The notes under the pieces are model-generated. The model worked only from the letters and a program-made list of their open reading frames with translations, made no database searches and was not told the DNA's origin. The position numbers were made by a program, and so were the translations under genes. From NCBI RefSeq assembly GCF_009731355.2, contig NZ_AP022810.1, positions 2,508,001-2,572,000 on the forward strand: a stretch of 64,000 bases of DNA, in the 5' to 3' direction. Every line of letters begins with the position of its first letter. The stretch's first letter is position 1. This DNA comes from Desulfuromonas sp. AOP6. GTDB lineage: Bacteria; Desulfobacterota; Desulfuromonadia; Desulfuromonadales; SZUA-540. This document shows, one piece after another, positions 52,497 through 61,252 of the stretch.

Positions 52497-53081
52497 ATGA
52501 CATCTCAACCCAAAAAACCGGCCACGGAGACCCACGAAACCCCAAACACCCCAGTGTCCGCCATCCATCAACCACCCCGCATCCCTTCAAGCAACTACGA
52601 ACTGCGTATCCTTCAAGCCCTGCGGCGCATCATCCGGGCTACAGAAATCCATTCGCAGAAGCTGATCCAGCAGCACAACATCACCGGCCCCCAACTCGGC
52701 TGTCTGCTGGCACTCATCGAGCACGGCCCCCTGCCCACCACCACCTTGGCTCATAAAATCTACCTCAGCCCCAGCACCGTGGTCGGCATTGTCGACCGCC
52801 TCGAAGAAAAGGGCCTGGTCGTCCGTCAGCGCAGCAGCCGTGATCGCCGACAAGTTCAGGTGGTGGCAACGGAAGCGGGTCAGCGCCTGGCTGGCGAGGC
52901 GCCCAGCCCCCTGCAGGAATCCCTGGCCGTCGCCCTGAAGGAACTGCCTGAGCTGGAAAGAGTCTCCATCACCCTCTCCCTGGAGAAAGTCGTGGATCTG
53001 ATGGAGGCACGCAAGATTGATGCGGCGCCCCTGCTCGCCACTGGCCCCATCGCTTCGCCACCGAATTCTGACACCCCCTGA
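52497..53081 (+). CDS. MarR-family transcriptional regulator
   Basis: 194 residues with a long unstructured N-terminus (about 1-40, rich in Pro and Thr), a winged-helix domain with GPQLGCLLALIEHGPLPTTTLAHKIYLSPSTVVGIVDRLEEKGLVVRQRSSRDRRQ (given in parts: recognition helix about 85-100, wing about 105-118), and a helical C-terminus for dimerisation. AGAGG precedes the ATG. It lies 77 bases upstream of the opuA genes on the same strand and is likely their regulator, comparable to MarR-type regulators of compatible solute genes (GbsR, EctR). The ligand is not known. Confidence 0.88.
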   Translation: MTSQPKKPATETHETPNTPVSAIHQPPRIPSSNYELRILQALRRIIRATEIHSQKLIQQHNITGPQLGCLLALIEHGPLPTTTLAHKIYLSPSTVVGIVDRLEEKGLVVRQRSSRDRRQVQVVATEAGQRLAGEAPSPLQESLAVALKELPELERVSITLSLEKVVDLMEARKIDAAPLLATGPIASPPNSDTP

Positions 53082-53158
53082 CTCTCAGTCTATTTTTCAC
53101 GTACTGTCTCTCTGAAGTGGTCATCCCCTTTTTTCCTTATAAAAAAGACAGGAATGCT

Positions 53159-54340
53159 ATGACACCAAAGATCAAGGTCGAAAATCTTTACAAGGTTTTC
53201 GGCAAGAACTCCCGTGCCGGGATCAAAATGCTGGAGGAAGGCCTGGGCAAGGAAGAACTGCTGCGACGCCACAAGCTGGCGGTAGGCATCAACAAGGTCT
53301 CCTTCGACATCAACGAGGGGGACTTCCTGGTGGTCATGGGACTTTCCGGCAGCGGCAAGTCGACCCTCATCCGCTGTCTTAATCGTCTCATTGAGCCGAC
53401 GGGTGGCAAGGTCTTCATCGATGGAATCGACATCACCACACTGTCGGAAGAGGCCCTACGCCAGACACGACTGAAGAAATTCGGCATGGTCTTCCAGCGC
53501 TTTGCTCTCTTCCCCCATCGCACCGTCCTGCAGAATGCCGAGTATGGCCTGGAGATTCAGGGCATCGCTCTTGACGAAAGGCAGGCCAAAGCGCAGGAGG
53601 CTCTCGAACTGGTGGGCCTCAAAGGCTGGGAGGATTCCTATCCCGCTCAGCTCAGCGGCGGCATGCAGCAGCGCGTCGGTCTGGCCCGGGCGCTGGCCCT
53701 CGACCCCGACATCCTGCTGATGGACGAGGCTTTCAGCGCCCTCGATCCCCTCATTCGCCGTGAAATGCAGGACGAACTACTGGCTCTGCAGAGCCGGGTC
53801 AACAAAACCATCGTCTTTATCACCCACGATCTCGACGAGGCTCTCAAACTCGGCGACAAGATCATCATCATGCGCGACGGCGCCGTCGTGCAGGCCGGTA
53901 CACCGGAAGAGATTCTCACCAACCCCGCCGATGACTATGTCGAAAAGTTTATCGAAGACGTCGACGTCTCCAAAATTCTCACAGCCGAATCGGTCATGCA
54001 CAAGGCCACCGCCGTCACCTTCCCCAAGGATGGCCCCAAAACCGCCCTGCACAAGATGAAGGAAGTCGGTCTTTCCGGCATCCTGGTGGTGGACAAGGAG
54101 CGGCGACTGCTCGGCATCCTCTCGGCTGAGGACGCCTCGAAGCTGGCCAAGAACAACGAACCGAGCATCGAAACGGCCATTGTTCGCGACGTTCCCCAGG
54201 TTCACCCTGGCGCCAGCCTGCAGGAACTCTTCGCTTTCGAAAACTTTCCCGTCGCCGTCGTCGATGAGGACAAGAAACTCAAAGGCATCATCGTCCGCGG
54301 CGCCCTGCTGGCCGCCATGGCAGAAAGGAGGCTCAGCTGA
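53159..54340 (+). CDS. opuAA: Glycine betaine/proline ABC transporter ATP-binding protein
   Basis: 393 residues. The ATPase has Walker A GLSGSGKSTL at 61-70, signature LSGGMQQRVGLARAL near 165 and Walker B LLMDEAFSALDP near 188. The N-terminus includes the KVFGKN start typical of OpuAA/ProV. Residues about 280-393 hold a tandem CBS pair, which in OpuA senses ionic strength. Overlaps the permease gene by one base (TGATG). Energises uptake of glycine betaine or proline betaine. Confidence 0.95.
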   Translation: MTPKIKVENLYKVFGKNSRAGIKMLEEGLGKEELLRRHKLAVGINKVSFDINEGDFLVVMGLSGSGKSTLIRCLNRLIEPTGGKVFIDGIDITTLSEEALRQTRLKKFGMVFQRFALFPHRTVLQNAEYGLEIQGIALDERQAKAQEALELVGLKGWEDSYPAQLSGGMQQRVGLARALALDPDILLMDEAFSALDPLIRREMQDELLALQSRVNKTIVFITHDLDEALKLGDKIIIMRDGAVVQAGTPEEILTNPADDYVEKFIEDVDVSKILTAESVMHKATAVTFPKDGPKTALHKMKEVGLSGILVVDKERRLLGILSAEDASKLAKNNEPSIETAIVRDVPQVHPGASLQELFAFENFPVAVVDEDKKLKGIIVRGALLAAMAERRLS

Positions 54341-55185
54341 TGGATATGCCCCTGCCGAAGTTTCCCCTGGGAAAAGGCATTGAAGCCCTTATCGATTTTT
54401 TTACCCATCATTTCGCCTTTATCACCAAGGGTCTTTCCCGGGTCACCGAGACCGGCATCGACGCCCTGGTCGAGGGCATGCTCTTTTTGCCCCCCTGGCT
54501 GCTCATCCTCATCTTCGCCGGCATTGCCCTGTGGCTGAGTGGACGGCGCATTGCCATTTTCGCCCTCGCCGGGTTGCTCTTTATCTGGAACCTGGGTTTG
54601 TGGGAGCCAACGGTTTCCACTATCGCCCTGGTCCTCATCGCCACCCTCGTAGCCGTTGCCATAGGTATTCCCATTGGCATCATGGCCGCTCTTTTCAACG
54701 GGGTGAACCGGGTCACCATGCCCGTGCTCGATTTCATGCAGACCATGCCGGCTTTCGTCTATCTGATCCCGGCCATTCCCTTTTTCGGTCTGGGGCCTGT
54801 TTCCGCCATTTTCTCCACCGTCATCTTCGCTATGCCGCCGGCCATCCGTCTGACCTGCCTCGGCATCCGGCAGGTGCCGGAAGAGCTCATCGAAGCGGCG
54901 GACGCCTTCGGCTCGACCCGCCGGCAGAAGCTGCTCAAGCTGCAGCTGCCGCTGGCGACGCCGACCATCATGGCCGGCGTCAACCAGACCATCATGCTGT
55001 CCCTGTCCATGGTCGTCATCGCTGCCATGATCGGCGCCGGCGGTCTGGGTGGGGAAGTCTGGAAGGCGATTCAGCGTCTGAAGCCGGGGATGGGTTTTGA
55101 GGCCGGCCTGGGTGTGGTTATCGTCGCCATCATCCTCGACCGTATTACCCAGAAAATAACCACCCGTAAATCCGTCAACCTTTAA
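54340..55185 (+). CDS. opuAB: Glycine betaine/proline ABC transporter permease
   Basis: 281 residues, about seven membrane segments. The EAA-type loop PEELIEAADAFGSTRRQKLLKLQLPLATPTIMAG (in parts, about 180-213) that contacts the ATPase is clear, and ALFNGVNRVTMPVLDFMQTMPAFVYLIP (about 119-146) is typical of ProW/OpuAB. The start overlaps the stop of the ATPase gene. The binding protein is encoded separately 19 bases downstream. Confidence 0.95.
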   Translation: MDMPLPKFPLGKGIEALIDFFTHHFAFITKGLSRVTETGIDALVEGMLFLPPWLLILIFAGIALWLSGRRIAIFALAGLLFIWNLGLWEPTVSTIALVLIATLVAVAIGIPIGIMAALFNGVNRVTMPVLDFMQTMPAFVYLIPAIPFFGLGPVSAIFSTVIFAMPPAIRLTCLGIRQVPEELIEAADAFGSTRRQKLLKLQLPLATPTIMAGVNQTIMLSLSMVVIAAMIGAGGLGGEVWKAIQRLKPGMGFEAGLGVVIVAIILDRITQKITTRKSVNL

Positions 55186-55204
55186 CACGAACAAGGAGAT
55201 AAAA

Positions 55205-56095
55205 ATGACATCACGCATGATTCGTATTCCTGTCATTCTGCTGGCCCTGTTGAGTATCGGGCTTTTCGCCTGCACCAAACAGGAAACCGACACCACCTCC
55301 AAAGAGGACTCACCGACCAAAAAGACCGTTGAACTGGCTTACGTCGAGTGGTCTTCGGAAGTGGCCAGCACCAACGTGGTCAAGGCTGTTCTGCAAGAGA
55401 AGATGGGCTACCAGGTCAAAACTATTCCGGTCAGCGCTGCTGCCATGTGGCAGTCCATCGCCTCCAACGACGCCGACGGCATGGTCGCCGCCTGGCTGCC
55501 AACCACCCATGGCCACTACCTTGATGAACTCAAGGACAAGCTCGTCGACCTCGGGCCCAATCTGGTCGGCACTCGCATCGGCCTGGTCGTGCCGGCCTAC
55601 GTGACCATCGACTCGCTGGAAGAGCTCAACGCCACTGCCGAAAAGTTCGATGGCCGCATCATCGGCATCGACCCAGGGGCCGGCCTTATGTCCAAAACGG
55701 AGCTCGCCCTTACTGAATACGGGCTGGACAACTTCAAACTCATCGAAGGGAGCGGCGCCACCATGACCGCGGCTTTGGCCGACGCCATCAAGAACGAGCA
55801 GTGGGTCGTTGTCACTGGCTGGACACCGCACTGGAAGTTCGCGGCCTGGGACCTCAAATATCTGAAAGACCCTAAAAACGTCTTCGGTGGCGAAGAGGTC
55901 ATCCACACCATCGTGCGCAAGGGTCTGCAGGAAGAACAGCCCGAGGTCTATGCTTTCCTGGATAAATTCAACTGGTCTCCCGAAGACATGGCCGCGGTCA
56001 TGGTCTGGAATGAGGAAGAGGGTGCTGACCCATATGAAAACGCCAAGCGCTGGATCAATGAAAATCCGGAAAAAGTAGCCGAGTGGCTGAAGTAA
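55205..56095 (+). CDS. opuAC: Glycine betaine ABC transporter substrate-binding lipoprotein
   Basis: 296 residues. The signal peptide ends with LFAC near residue 23, so it is a lipoprotein anchored to a membrane. The OpuAC fold follows, with VELAYVEWSSEVASTNVV near 40-57, a VAAWLPTTHGHYLDEL segment near 97 and GWTPHWKFAAWDLKYL near 202; aromatic residues in these loops form the cage for the quaternary ammonium head. Third gene of the betaine transporter, followed by a hairpin. Confidence 0.95.
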   Translation: MTSRMIRIPVILLALLSIGLFACTKQETDTTSKEDSPTKKTVELAYVEWSSEVASTNVVKAVLQEKMGYQVKTIPVSAAAMWQSIASNDADGMVAAWLPTTHGHYLDELKDKLVDLGPNLVGTRIGLVVPAYVTIDSLEELNATAEKFDGRIIGIDPGAGLMSKTELALTEYGLDNFKLIEGSGATMTAALADAIKNEQWVVVTGWTPHWKFAAWDLKYLKDPKNVFGGEEVIHTIVRKGLQEEQPEVYAFLDKFNWSPEDMAAVMVWNEEEGADPYENAKRWINENPEKVAEWLK

Positions 56096-56122
56096 CTGAC
56101 AGGCAAGCGCGACAGGCATGAG

Positions 56123-56159
56123 CACGAAGGGGCGGCACCGAAAGGGCCGCCCCTTCGTG
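56123..56159 (+). terminator. Hairpin after the betaine transporter operon
   Basis: A perfect 14-base-pair stem (56123-56136 with 56146-56159) with a nine-base loop. It lacks a clear T-run, so it may terminate weakly or protect the mRNA end; it also faces the convergent 56171 gene. Confidence 0.5.
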
Positions 56160-56170
56160 TGTCTGAGGGC

Positions 56171-56905
56171 TCAGAGATGGAGATGAACGAGAAAAGGCGA
56201 GTCGATGCCGTCACGGTGCAGAAGCTCCCGTACCGCGGCCTCCCCCTGCGCCAGCGCCTCACCTAGGCCGTGTTGGCGCTGCAGATGAACAAGATAGGGC
56301 AGATTGCCGCTGACGGCCACACCAAAAGTCTCACGCATGGCCAGAATGGCGGTGGTTTCCAGCACCCGGGCCTGTTCCTGGGTGGCCTCCACATAGTGGG
56401 TGGGAAAAGCCACCACGGCGCGGTCAAGGCTGTCCATAAAGAGAGTGCGTTCCAGCGGCGTCAGCTCGGCGAAGTCAATAGCGCACCAGTCGGCGGGCCG
56501 GGTGGAGAGCAGGGCCCGACAGGCGAAGGGGCGCACGGTGTAGACCGTGCAGGCCCCGTCCGCACCGAGAAAGGGACAGGCGCCGACCCGTCGCCGATAA
56601 TGGCGCAGGAAAGTTTTGAAGTCGTCGATGCCGGCGAGTTCCGTCGCCATCCCCTCCACGGTGGACTCCACCGCCGCCGCCTGCTCTGCACTGAGCGCGT
56701 CGCTGACCAGCAGGGCTTCGGTCAACGGCACGTCAACGTGAAGGGTGCAGCAGTTGTGGCACCCCCTGCCACAGTGAATCTTCCCAGCGCGCGCGCCATA
56801 GTCCTTGCACCAGCGGGCGATATCCCGGTCCAGCCGATTATGGTCCTCATCAACAGCCTCTTTCAGCGCGGGCCAACCTGCCATTTTTTCCCCTGTCAAC
56901 GTCAT
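56171..56905 (-). CDS. YkgJ-family cysteine cluster protein
   Basis: 244 residues with the CGRGCHNCCTLHVDVPLTEA-type motif near 44-62, a second cysteine in CPFLGADGACTVYTVRPFACR near 112-132, as in the YkgJ/UPF0153 group that binds zinc or iron through clustered cysteines. AGGGAG precedes the ATG. Function is unknown; some relatives affect flagellin methylation or metal handling. Divergent from the glycosyltransferase gene and facing the opuA operon. Confidence 0.82.
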   Translation of the reverse strand: MTLTGEKMAGWPALKEAVDEDHNRLDRDIARWCKDYGARAGKIHCGRGCHNCCTLHVDVPLTEALLVSDALSAEQAAAVESTVEGMATELAGIDDFKTFLRHYRRRVGACPFLGADGACTVYTVRPFACRALLSTRPADWCAIDFAELTPLERTLFMDSLDRAVVAFPTHYVEATQEQARVLETTAILAMRETFGVAVSGNLPYLVHLQRQHGLGEALAQGEAAVRELLHRDGIDSPFLVHLHL

Positions 56906-56981
56906 TTTCTCCCTACCTTTTTACCGCCTGTTGCACTACCGTGGAGACAGGAATATAAACCGGAACACCTGCGGAGTGGAT

Positions 56982-58133
56982 ATGAATATTCTCTTCTGGC
57001 TGGGGCTCGTCACCCTGCTCATCATTACCCCGGCGGCGGTAATCGCCTATACCGGCAGCCGCCGGCTGACTTTTCTGCGCGAAGTGGTCCCGGCGCTGTC
57101 CGTTAAACCACCCAAGGTCTCGGTGGTCATCGCCGCCCGCAACGAACAGCGCCACATTCGGCAGGCCCTGCAGTCAATCCTGCAGCTTGATTACCCTGAC
57201 TACGAAGTGATTGTGGTCAACGACCGCTCGGAAGACGCCACCGGCGCCATCCTGCAGGAGATGAGCGCCAGCGAAGAACGCCTGCGCCTGCTCACCATCG
57301 ACGAACTGCCAGCCGGCTGGCTCGGCAAGAACCACGCCCTCTGGCGCGGCAGTGCGTTGGCCGGCGGCGATCTGCTCCTCTTCACCGACGCCGACGTGGT
57401 CATGGAACCGAGCACCCTGGCACGCGCCGTCGCCCTCCTTGAGGGTGAAAACCTCGATCACCAGGCCGCCACCCCGGTGCCTCACATGCCCACCCATTTT
57501 CTCAATATTTTCGGGGCCACCTTCGGCCTGATCTTCGGCATGTACGTGCGCCCCTGGAAAGTTCGCGACCCCAAAAGCCGCTGCCACATCGGCATCGGCG
57601 CCTTCAATCTGGTGCGCACGACAGCCTACCGGGAGGTTGGCGGCCACCGCACCATCGCCCTGCGCCCGGACGACGACCTCAAGCTGGGCAAGATTATCAA
57701 AAAAGGGGGGTTTTCACAGGATATCGCTTATGGCACCGACCTCATCAGCGTCGAGTGGTACGCCAGCGTCGGCGAGGTGATCCGCGGGCTGGAGAAGAAC
57801 GTCTTTGCCGGCACCGACTACCGCCTGTCTCTGATTATCGCCGGCGCCCTTTTCCATCTGGCCGTCAGCGTCTGGCCCTACGCGGCCCTCCTGCTGACGA
57901 CAGGGACAACCCGCCTCCTCTATGCGGCCATCGTCGCGGTGCTGACCTTCAGCCTGATCGACGGCGCCCGCTTTCACGGCTATCGGCGCTGGTACGCCGC
58001 CGGCTACCCCCTGGCCGCCGCCCTCTTTGCCTACATCCTGCTGCGCTCCGTCACTCTCAATCTTTTGCACGGCGGCATCACCTGGCGCGGCACCTTCTAT
58101 TCCTTGGCGGAACTGCGCCAGAACAGGGTGTGA
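56982..58133 (+). CDS. Membrane glycosyltransferase, family 2 type
   Basis: 383 residues. An N-terminal membrane segment (about 4-22), a GT-A domain with VSVVIAARNEQRHIRQALQS near 46-65, DDRSEDAT-like VVNDRSEDATG near 81, the FTDADVVMEPSTLARA motif near 130 with the DxD residues, and RPDDDLKLGKIIKK near 228. Then three or four membrane segments at the C-terminus (about 285-375). It is a sugar transferase acting at the membrane; donor and acceptor are not shown. Related proteins decorate carotenoids, hopanoids or lipids. Divergent from the YkgJ-type gene. Confidence 0.82.
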   Translation: MNILFWLGLVTLLIITPAAVIAYTGSRRLTFLREVVPALSVKPPKVSVVIAARNEQRHIRQALQSILQLDYPDYEVIVVNDRSEDATGAILQEMSASEERLRLLTIDELPAGWLGKNHALWRGSALAGGDLLLFTDADVVMEPSTLARAVALLEGENLDHQAATPVPHMPTHFLNIFGATFGLIFGMYVRPWKVRDPKSRCHIGIGAFNLVRTTAYREVGGHRTIALRPDDDLKLGKIIKKGGFSQDIAYGTDLISVEWYASVGEVIRGLEKNVFAGTDYRLSLIIAGALFHLAVSVWPYAALLLTTGTTRLLYAAIVAVLTFSLIDGARFHGYRRWYAAGYPLAAALFAYILLRSVTLNLLHGGITWRGTFYSLAELRQNRV

Positions 58134-58136
58134 GCC

Positions 58137-60038
58137 TCAGTCCCCCGCTTTTTTCCGTTCGAGCTCTTCCCAGCGCGCCATCAGTTCCTCCAGCCGGCTT
58201 TCGGCCAGGGCAAACTGGCGGGCCGTTTCCTGCAGCCGACCGCTGTCGCCGCCCAGACGGGCAGGGTCGGAGAGCATCGCTTCCAGTTCGGCCATTTCCG
58301 CTTCCCTTGCGGCGATTTCGGCCTCCACCGCTTCGAGCTCCCGCTGTTCCTTGTAACTGAGCCCGGCCCGCTTGCGCCCCTTCGCTTCCGTCTCTTTGGC
58401 CTTGGGAGGCGCCTTCAGCGCTGCCGACTCCTCGGCCTCCAGGGCCTGCAGACGGCAGAAATCGTCGTAGTTACCCTCATAGAATTGCACGTGGCCATCC
58501 TTTTCAAAATGGAGGATGCCGGTGGCGATGCGATCGAGAAACCAGCGGTCGTGAGTGACGACGAGCACGCAGCCGGGGAACGCGTTGAAGGCCTCTTCGA
58601 GCACCTGCATGGTGGGGATGTCGAGATCGTTGGTCGGCTCGTCGAGGATGATGAGGTTGGCTTCCTCGAGCATGAGTTTGGCCAGCAGCAGGCGGGCACG
58701 CTCGCCGCCGGAGAGGGTGGAGATGCGCTTGCGCTGCTCATCGCGGGAGAAGAGAAAGTCCTCCAGATAGCCGATTTTGTGGCGCTTGTGGCCGGCGACC
58801 GTGACCCAGTCCCCCTCCCCCACGGCCTCGTGCACGAACTGCTCGGGATCGAGGCCGCTGCGGGCCTGATCGAGGTAGCCGATGCGCGTGTTTTTGCCGA
58901 GAACGACGGTGCCGGCGGCAGGCGAGAGCTCGCCGAGAACCGTGCGCAGCAGAGTGGTCTTGCCGCAACCGTTGGGACCGAGGATGCCGATACGCTCCCC
59001 CTTGCGCATGATGAGGTCGAGGTCGCGAATGAGGGAACGGTCACCCATCTCGACCGACAGCCCGGCCAGTTCGAGGATGGTGCCGCCAAGACGCTGCCCC
59101 ATCTCCAGTTCGAGCTTCATCTCCCGGCCGGATCCGGTCTTCTTCTGCCCCTGCAGTTGTTCGACCCGGTCGATGCGTGCCTTCTGCTTGGTGGTGCGGG
59201 CCTTGGCCCCGCGCTGCAACCAGGCTTCCTCGCGACGCAGCAGATTGAGCAGGCGGTCCTGGGAGCGTTCCTCGCGCAGCAGCAGCTCCTGCTTCTGCTC
59301 CAGGTAGGCGCTGTACCCACCGGCGAAGGACGTCAGTTGCCCCTGGTCGATTTCAAACATGCGGTTGACGACCCGATCGAGAAAGTAGCGGTCATGGGTG
59401 ACAAGCATGACCGCCCCGGCGAAGCTGCGCAGGGCCGTTTCCAGCCAGGCGACGGTGTCGGCGTCCAGATGGTTGGTGGGCTCGTCGAGCAGCAGCAGTT
59501 CGGGCTCGCGCAGCAGCGCCGCCGCCAGGGCGACCCGCTTGACGCCGCCGCCGGAGAGTTCGCCCACCCGCTGCTGTGGATCGGCCAGATCGAGCTGACC
59601 GCAGAGGTCGGCTACCTTGTGATCGAGATTCCAGGCCCCGTGCAGGTCGAGCCAGCTCTGGATTTCATGCTGTTCGTGCAGCAGACGCTCGGCGGCATCC
59701 CCGTGGGCGGTGTGCAGTTCGTCCGAGATGGCCTGAAAGCGGGAGAGACGCCGGCGCGCTTCGCCGAGGGCGGCATCGAGGGTCTGGCGGATGCTCAGGG
59801 CGGGATCGAGTTCAGGCTCCTGCGGCAGATAGACGGCGGTCAGGTCGCGCTTGCGAATAACCCGCCCTTCATCGGCCGTTTCGAGACCGGCGATGATGCG
59901 CAGCAGCGTCGACTTGCCGCAGCCGTTACGGCCGATGACCCCGACCTTCTCCTCCTCGCCGAGGGTGAGACCTATGCCGGCCAATACGTTGCGAGCGCCG
60001 TAACTTTTGTGCAGATCGGTTATGTCGATGACGTTCAT
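58137..60038 (-). CDS. uup: ABC-F ATPase, Uup-like
   Basis: 633 residues, two ATP-binding cassettes without membrane segments: Walker A GRNGCGKSTLL near 35 and GPNGCGKTTLL near 352, signatures LSGGGVKRVALAAALL near 158 and LSGGERARLLLAKLML near 447. The arginine-rich linker between them (about 250-310) and a C-terminal coiled coil (about 555-633) match Uup, which acts on ribosomes and on DNA (Holliday-junction-like structures). Follows the glycosyltransferase gene in convergent orientation. Confidence 0.93.
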   Translation of the reverse strand: MNVIDITDLHKSYGARNVLAGIGLTLGEEEKVGVIGRNGCGKSTLLRIIAGLETADEGRVIRKRDLTAVYLPQEPELDPALSIRQTLDAALGEARRRLSRFQAISDELHTAHGDAAERLLHEQHEIQSWLDLHGAWNLDHKVADLCGQLDLADPQQRVGELSGGGVKRVALAAALLREPELLLLDEPTNHLDADTVAWLETALRSFAGAVMLVTHDRYFLDRVVNRMFEIDQGQLTSFAGGYSAYLEQKQELLLREERSQDRLLNLLRREEAWLQRGAKARTTKQKARIDRVEQLQGQKKTGSGREMKLELEMGQRLGGTILELAGLSVEMGDRSLIRDLDLIMRKGERIGILGPNGCGKTTLLRTVLGELSPAAGTVVLGKNTRIGYLDQARSGLDPEQFVHEAVGEGDWVTVAGHKRHKIGYLEDFLFSRDEQRKRISTLSGGERARLLLAKLMLEEANLIILDEPTNDLDIPTMQVLEEAFNAFPGCVLVVTHDRWFLDRIATGILHFEKDGHVQFYEGNYDDFCRLQALEAEESAALKAPPKAKETEAKGRKRAGLSYKEQRELEAVEAEIAAREAEMAELEAMLSDPARLGGDSGRLQETARQFALAESRLEELMARWEELERKKAGD

Positions 60039-60069
60039 GGGGTATCCTGGTGGCGCCTCAGAGTGCCGT

Positions 60070-60735
60070 TCATGCCGTGGTGAAGCCGATGCTCAGCATC
60101 CCCGCTTTTAGAATGTAGACCCCAAAAGCGATGAGCAGCAGGCCGCTGAGCAGCCGTACGGCTAGAGGATGTCGATTGACGGCGCGTATTTTCTGGCGCA
60201 CGGACTGGCTGGCGTAGCCGACCAGCAGCATGGGGATGGCGAAGCCGAGGGAGTAGACGGCCAGCAACAGGAGTCCGACGGAAAGACGGCCGTCCGTAGC
60301 CACCATGGCCAGCAGCCCCGACAGCACGGGACCGACACAGGGGATCCACACCAGCCCCAGCGTCAGCCCGAGGATCAACCCCGACCAGCGCCCCGACCCC
60401 GCCGCCGGCAGGCGCGAAAAAAAGGTGAGCCGCTTGAAGAGGTTGACATCGAAGAGCATGAGGACACCGAAGAAAATGACCACCACCCCCGCCACCTTTT
60501 CCAGCGTCGGCATGGCGCCGGCCACGGCGCCGCCGAAGAGGGAACTCACGGCCCCCATGGCGATAAAGCTGATGCTGAGTCCGAGGACGATGAGTACAGG
60601 ACGCAGCCGGTGATCCTGGGGCGTGCCGGTGACGATGATGGGAACAACGGGGAGCACGCAAGGGGAAGCCAGACTGGCAAAGCCTGCAACCAGGGCCATG
60701 AGCAGCGAGGACAGCGACAAATCAAGGGGCATCAC
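60070..60735 (-). CDS. ccdA: CcdA/DsbD-type thiol-disulfide transporter
   Basis: 221 residues, six membrane segments. The two redox-active cysteines are in the family motifs LASPCVLPVVP near 22-32 and VWIPCVGPVLSG near 133-144. CcdA carries reducing equivalents from cytoplasmic thioredoxin across the membrane for cytochrome c maturation or periplasmic thiol repair. Its substrate may be the thioredoxin-like lipoprotein encoded four bases upstream, and it complements the CcsB-ResB system at 3.5-5.8 kb. Confidence 0.92.
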   Translation of the reverse strand: MMPLDLSLSSLLMALVAGFASLASPCVLPVVPIIVTGTPQDHRLRPVLIVLGLSISFIAMGAVSSLFGGAVAGAMPTLEKVAGVVVIFFGVLMLFDVNLFKRLTFFSRLPAAGSGRWSGLILGLTLGLVWIPCVGPVLSGLLAMVATDGRLSVGLLLLAVYSLGFAIPMLLVGYASQSVRQKIRAVNRHPLAVRLLSGLLLIAFGVYILKAGMLSIGFTTA

Positions 60736-60739
60736 GACC

Positions 60740-61150
60740 TCACTGCTTTGCGGCGCTTTTCAGCAGAGAACGAATTTCATCGGCGCTGCGCACCCCGGGG
60801 GGAAGACGCTTGATTTCACGCCCCTCGCCATCGACCAGCACCAGCGCCGGCAAGCCGCGGATACCGTAGGCATAGAAGTAATTGAGGTCCTCGGGGACCG
60901 TCGTCTGCACATAACGAAGCTCGGCCTTGCCGTCCAGCTCAGCGGCCATCCGGATGAGAATGTCATGCTGCAGGCGGCAGGGACCACCGTTGGGGTCGAG
61001 AAAAAAGACCAGAAAAGGACCAGCGGCCTGCTCGCCAGCCTGTCCGGACACGGTCACCGCCGGCGACGAAGCCTCCGTTTTCTGCTCGCTGTCGGTACAG
61101 GCCGGCAACAGGGCGAACAAAATCAGCAATAACACTTTTATCATCTGCAT
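60740..61150 (-). CDS. Thioredoxin-fold lipoprotein with a single active-site cysteine
   Basis: 136 residues. Signal peptide ending ALLPAC near residue 18, so a lipoprotein outside the cytoplasm. A thioredoxin-like domain follows: FFLDPNGGPCRLQHDIL (about 47-63), the cis-proline loop GIRGLPALVLVDGEG near 95 and a C-terminal helix. The usual CxxC is GGPC, so only one cysteine is left. The gene lies next to ccdA and is probably its partner. ATG 61150 is preferred because upstream frame is not signal-peptide-like. A monothiol mechanism is inference. Confidence 0.8.
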   Translation of the reverse strand: MQMIKVLLLILFALLPACTDSEQKTEASSPAVTVSGQAGEQAAGPFLVFFLDPNGGPCRLQHDILIRMAAELDGKAELRYVQTTVPEDLNYFYAYGIRGLPALVLVDGEGREIKRLPPGVRSADEIRSLLKSAAKQ

Positions 61151-61252
61151 AGAACCTCCCGGGATAGGTGACGAAAGATCGTGAGAAGGTAATATAGTGA
61201 CCACCGGGCGGCGGCGCAAGGGGAAAGGGAAGAAACCGACTGTATCTGAAGA

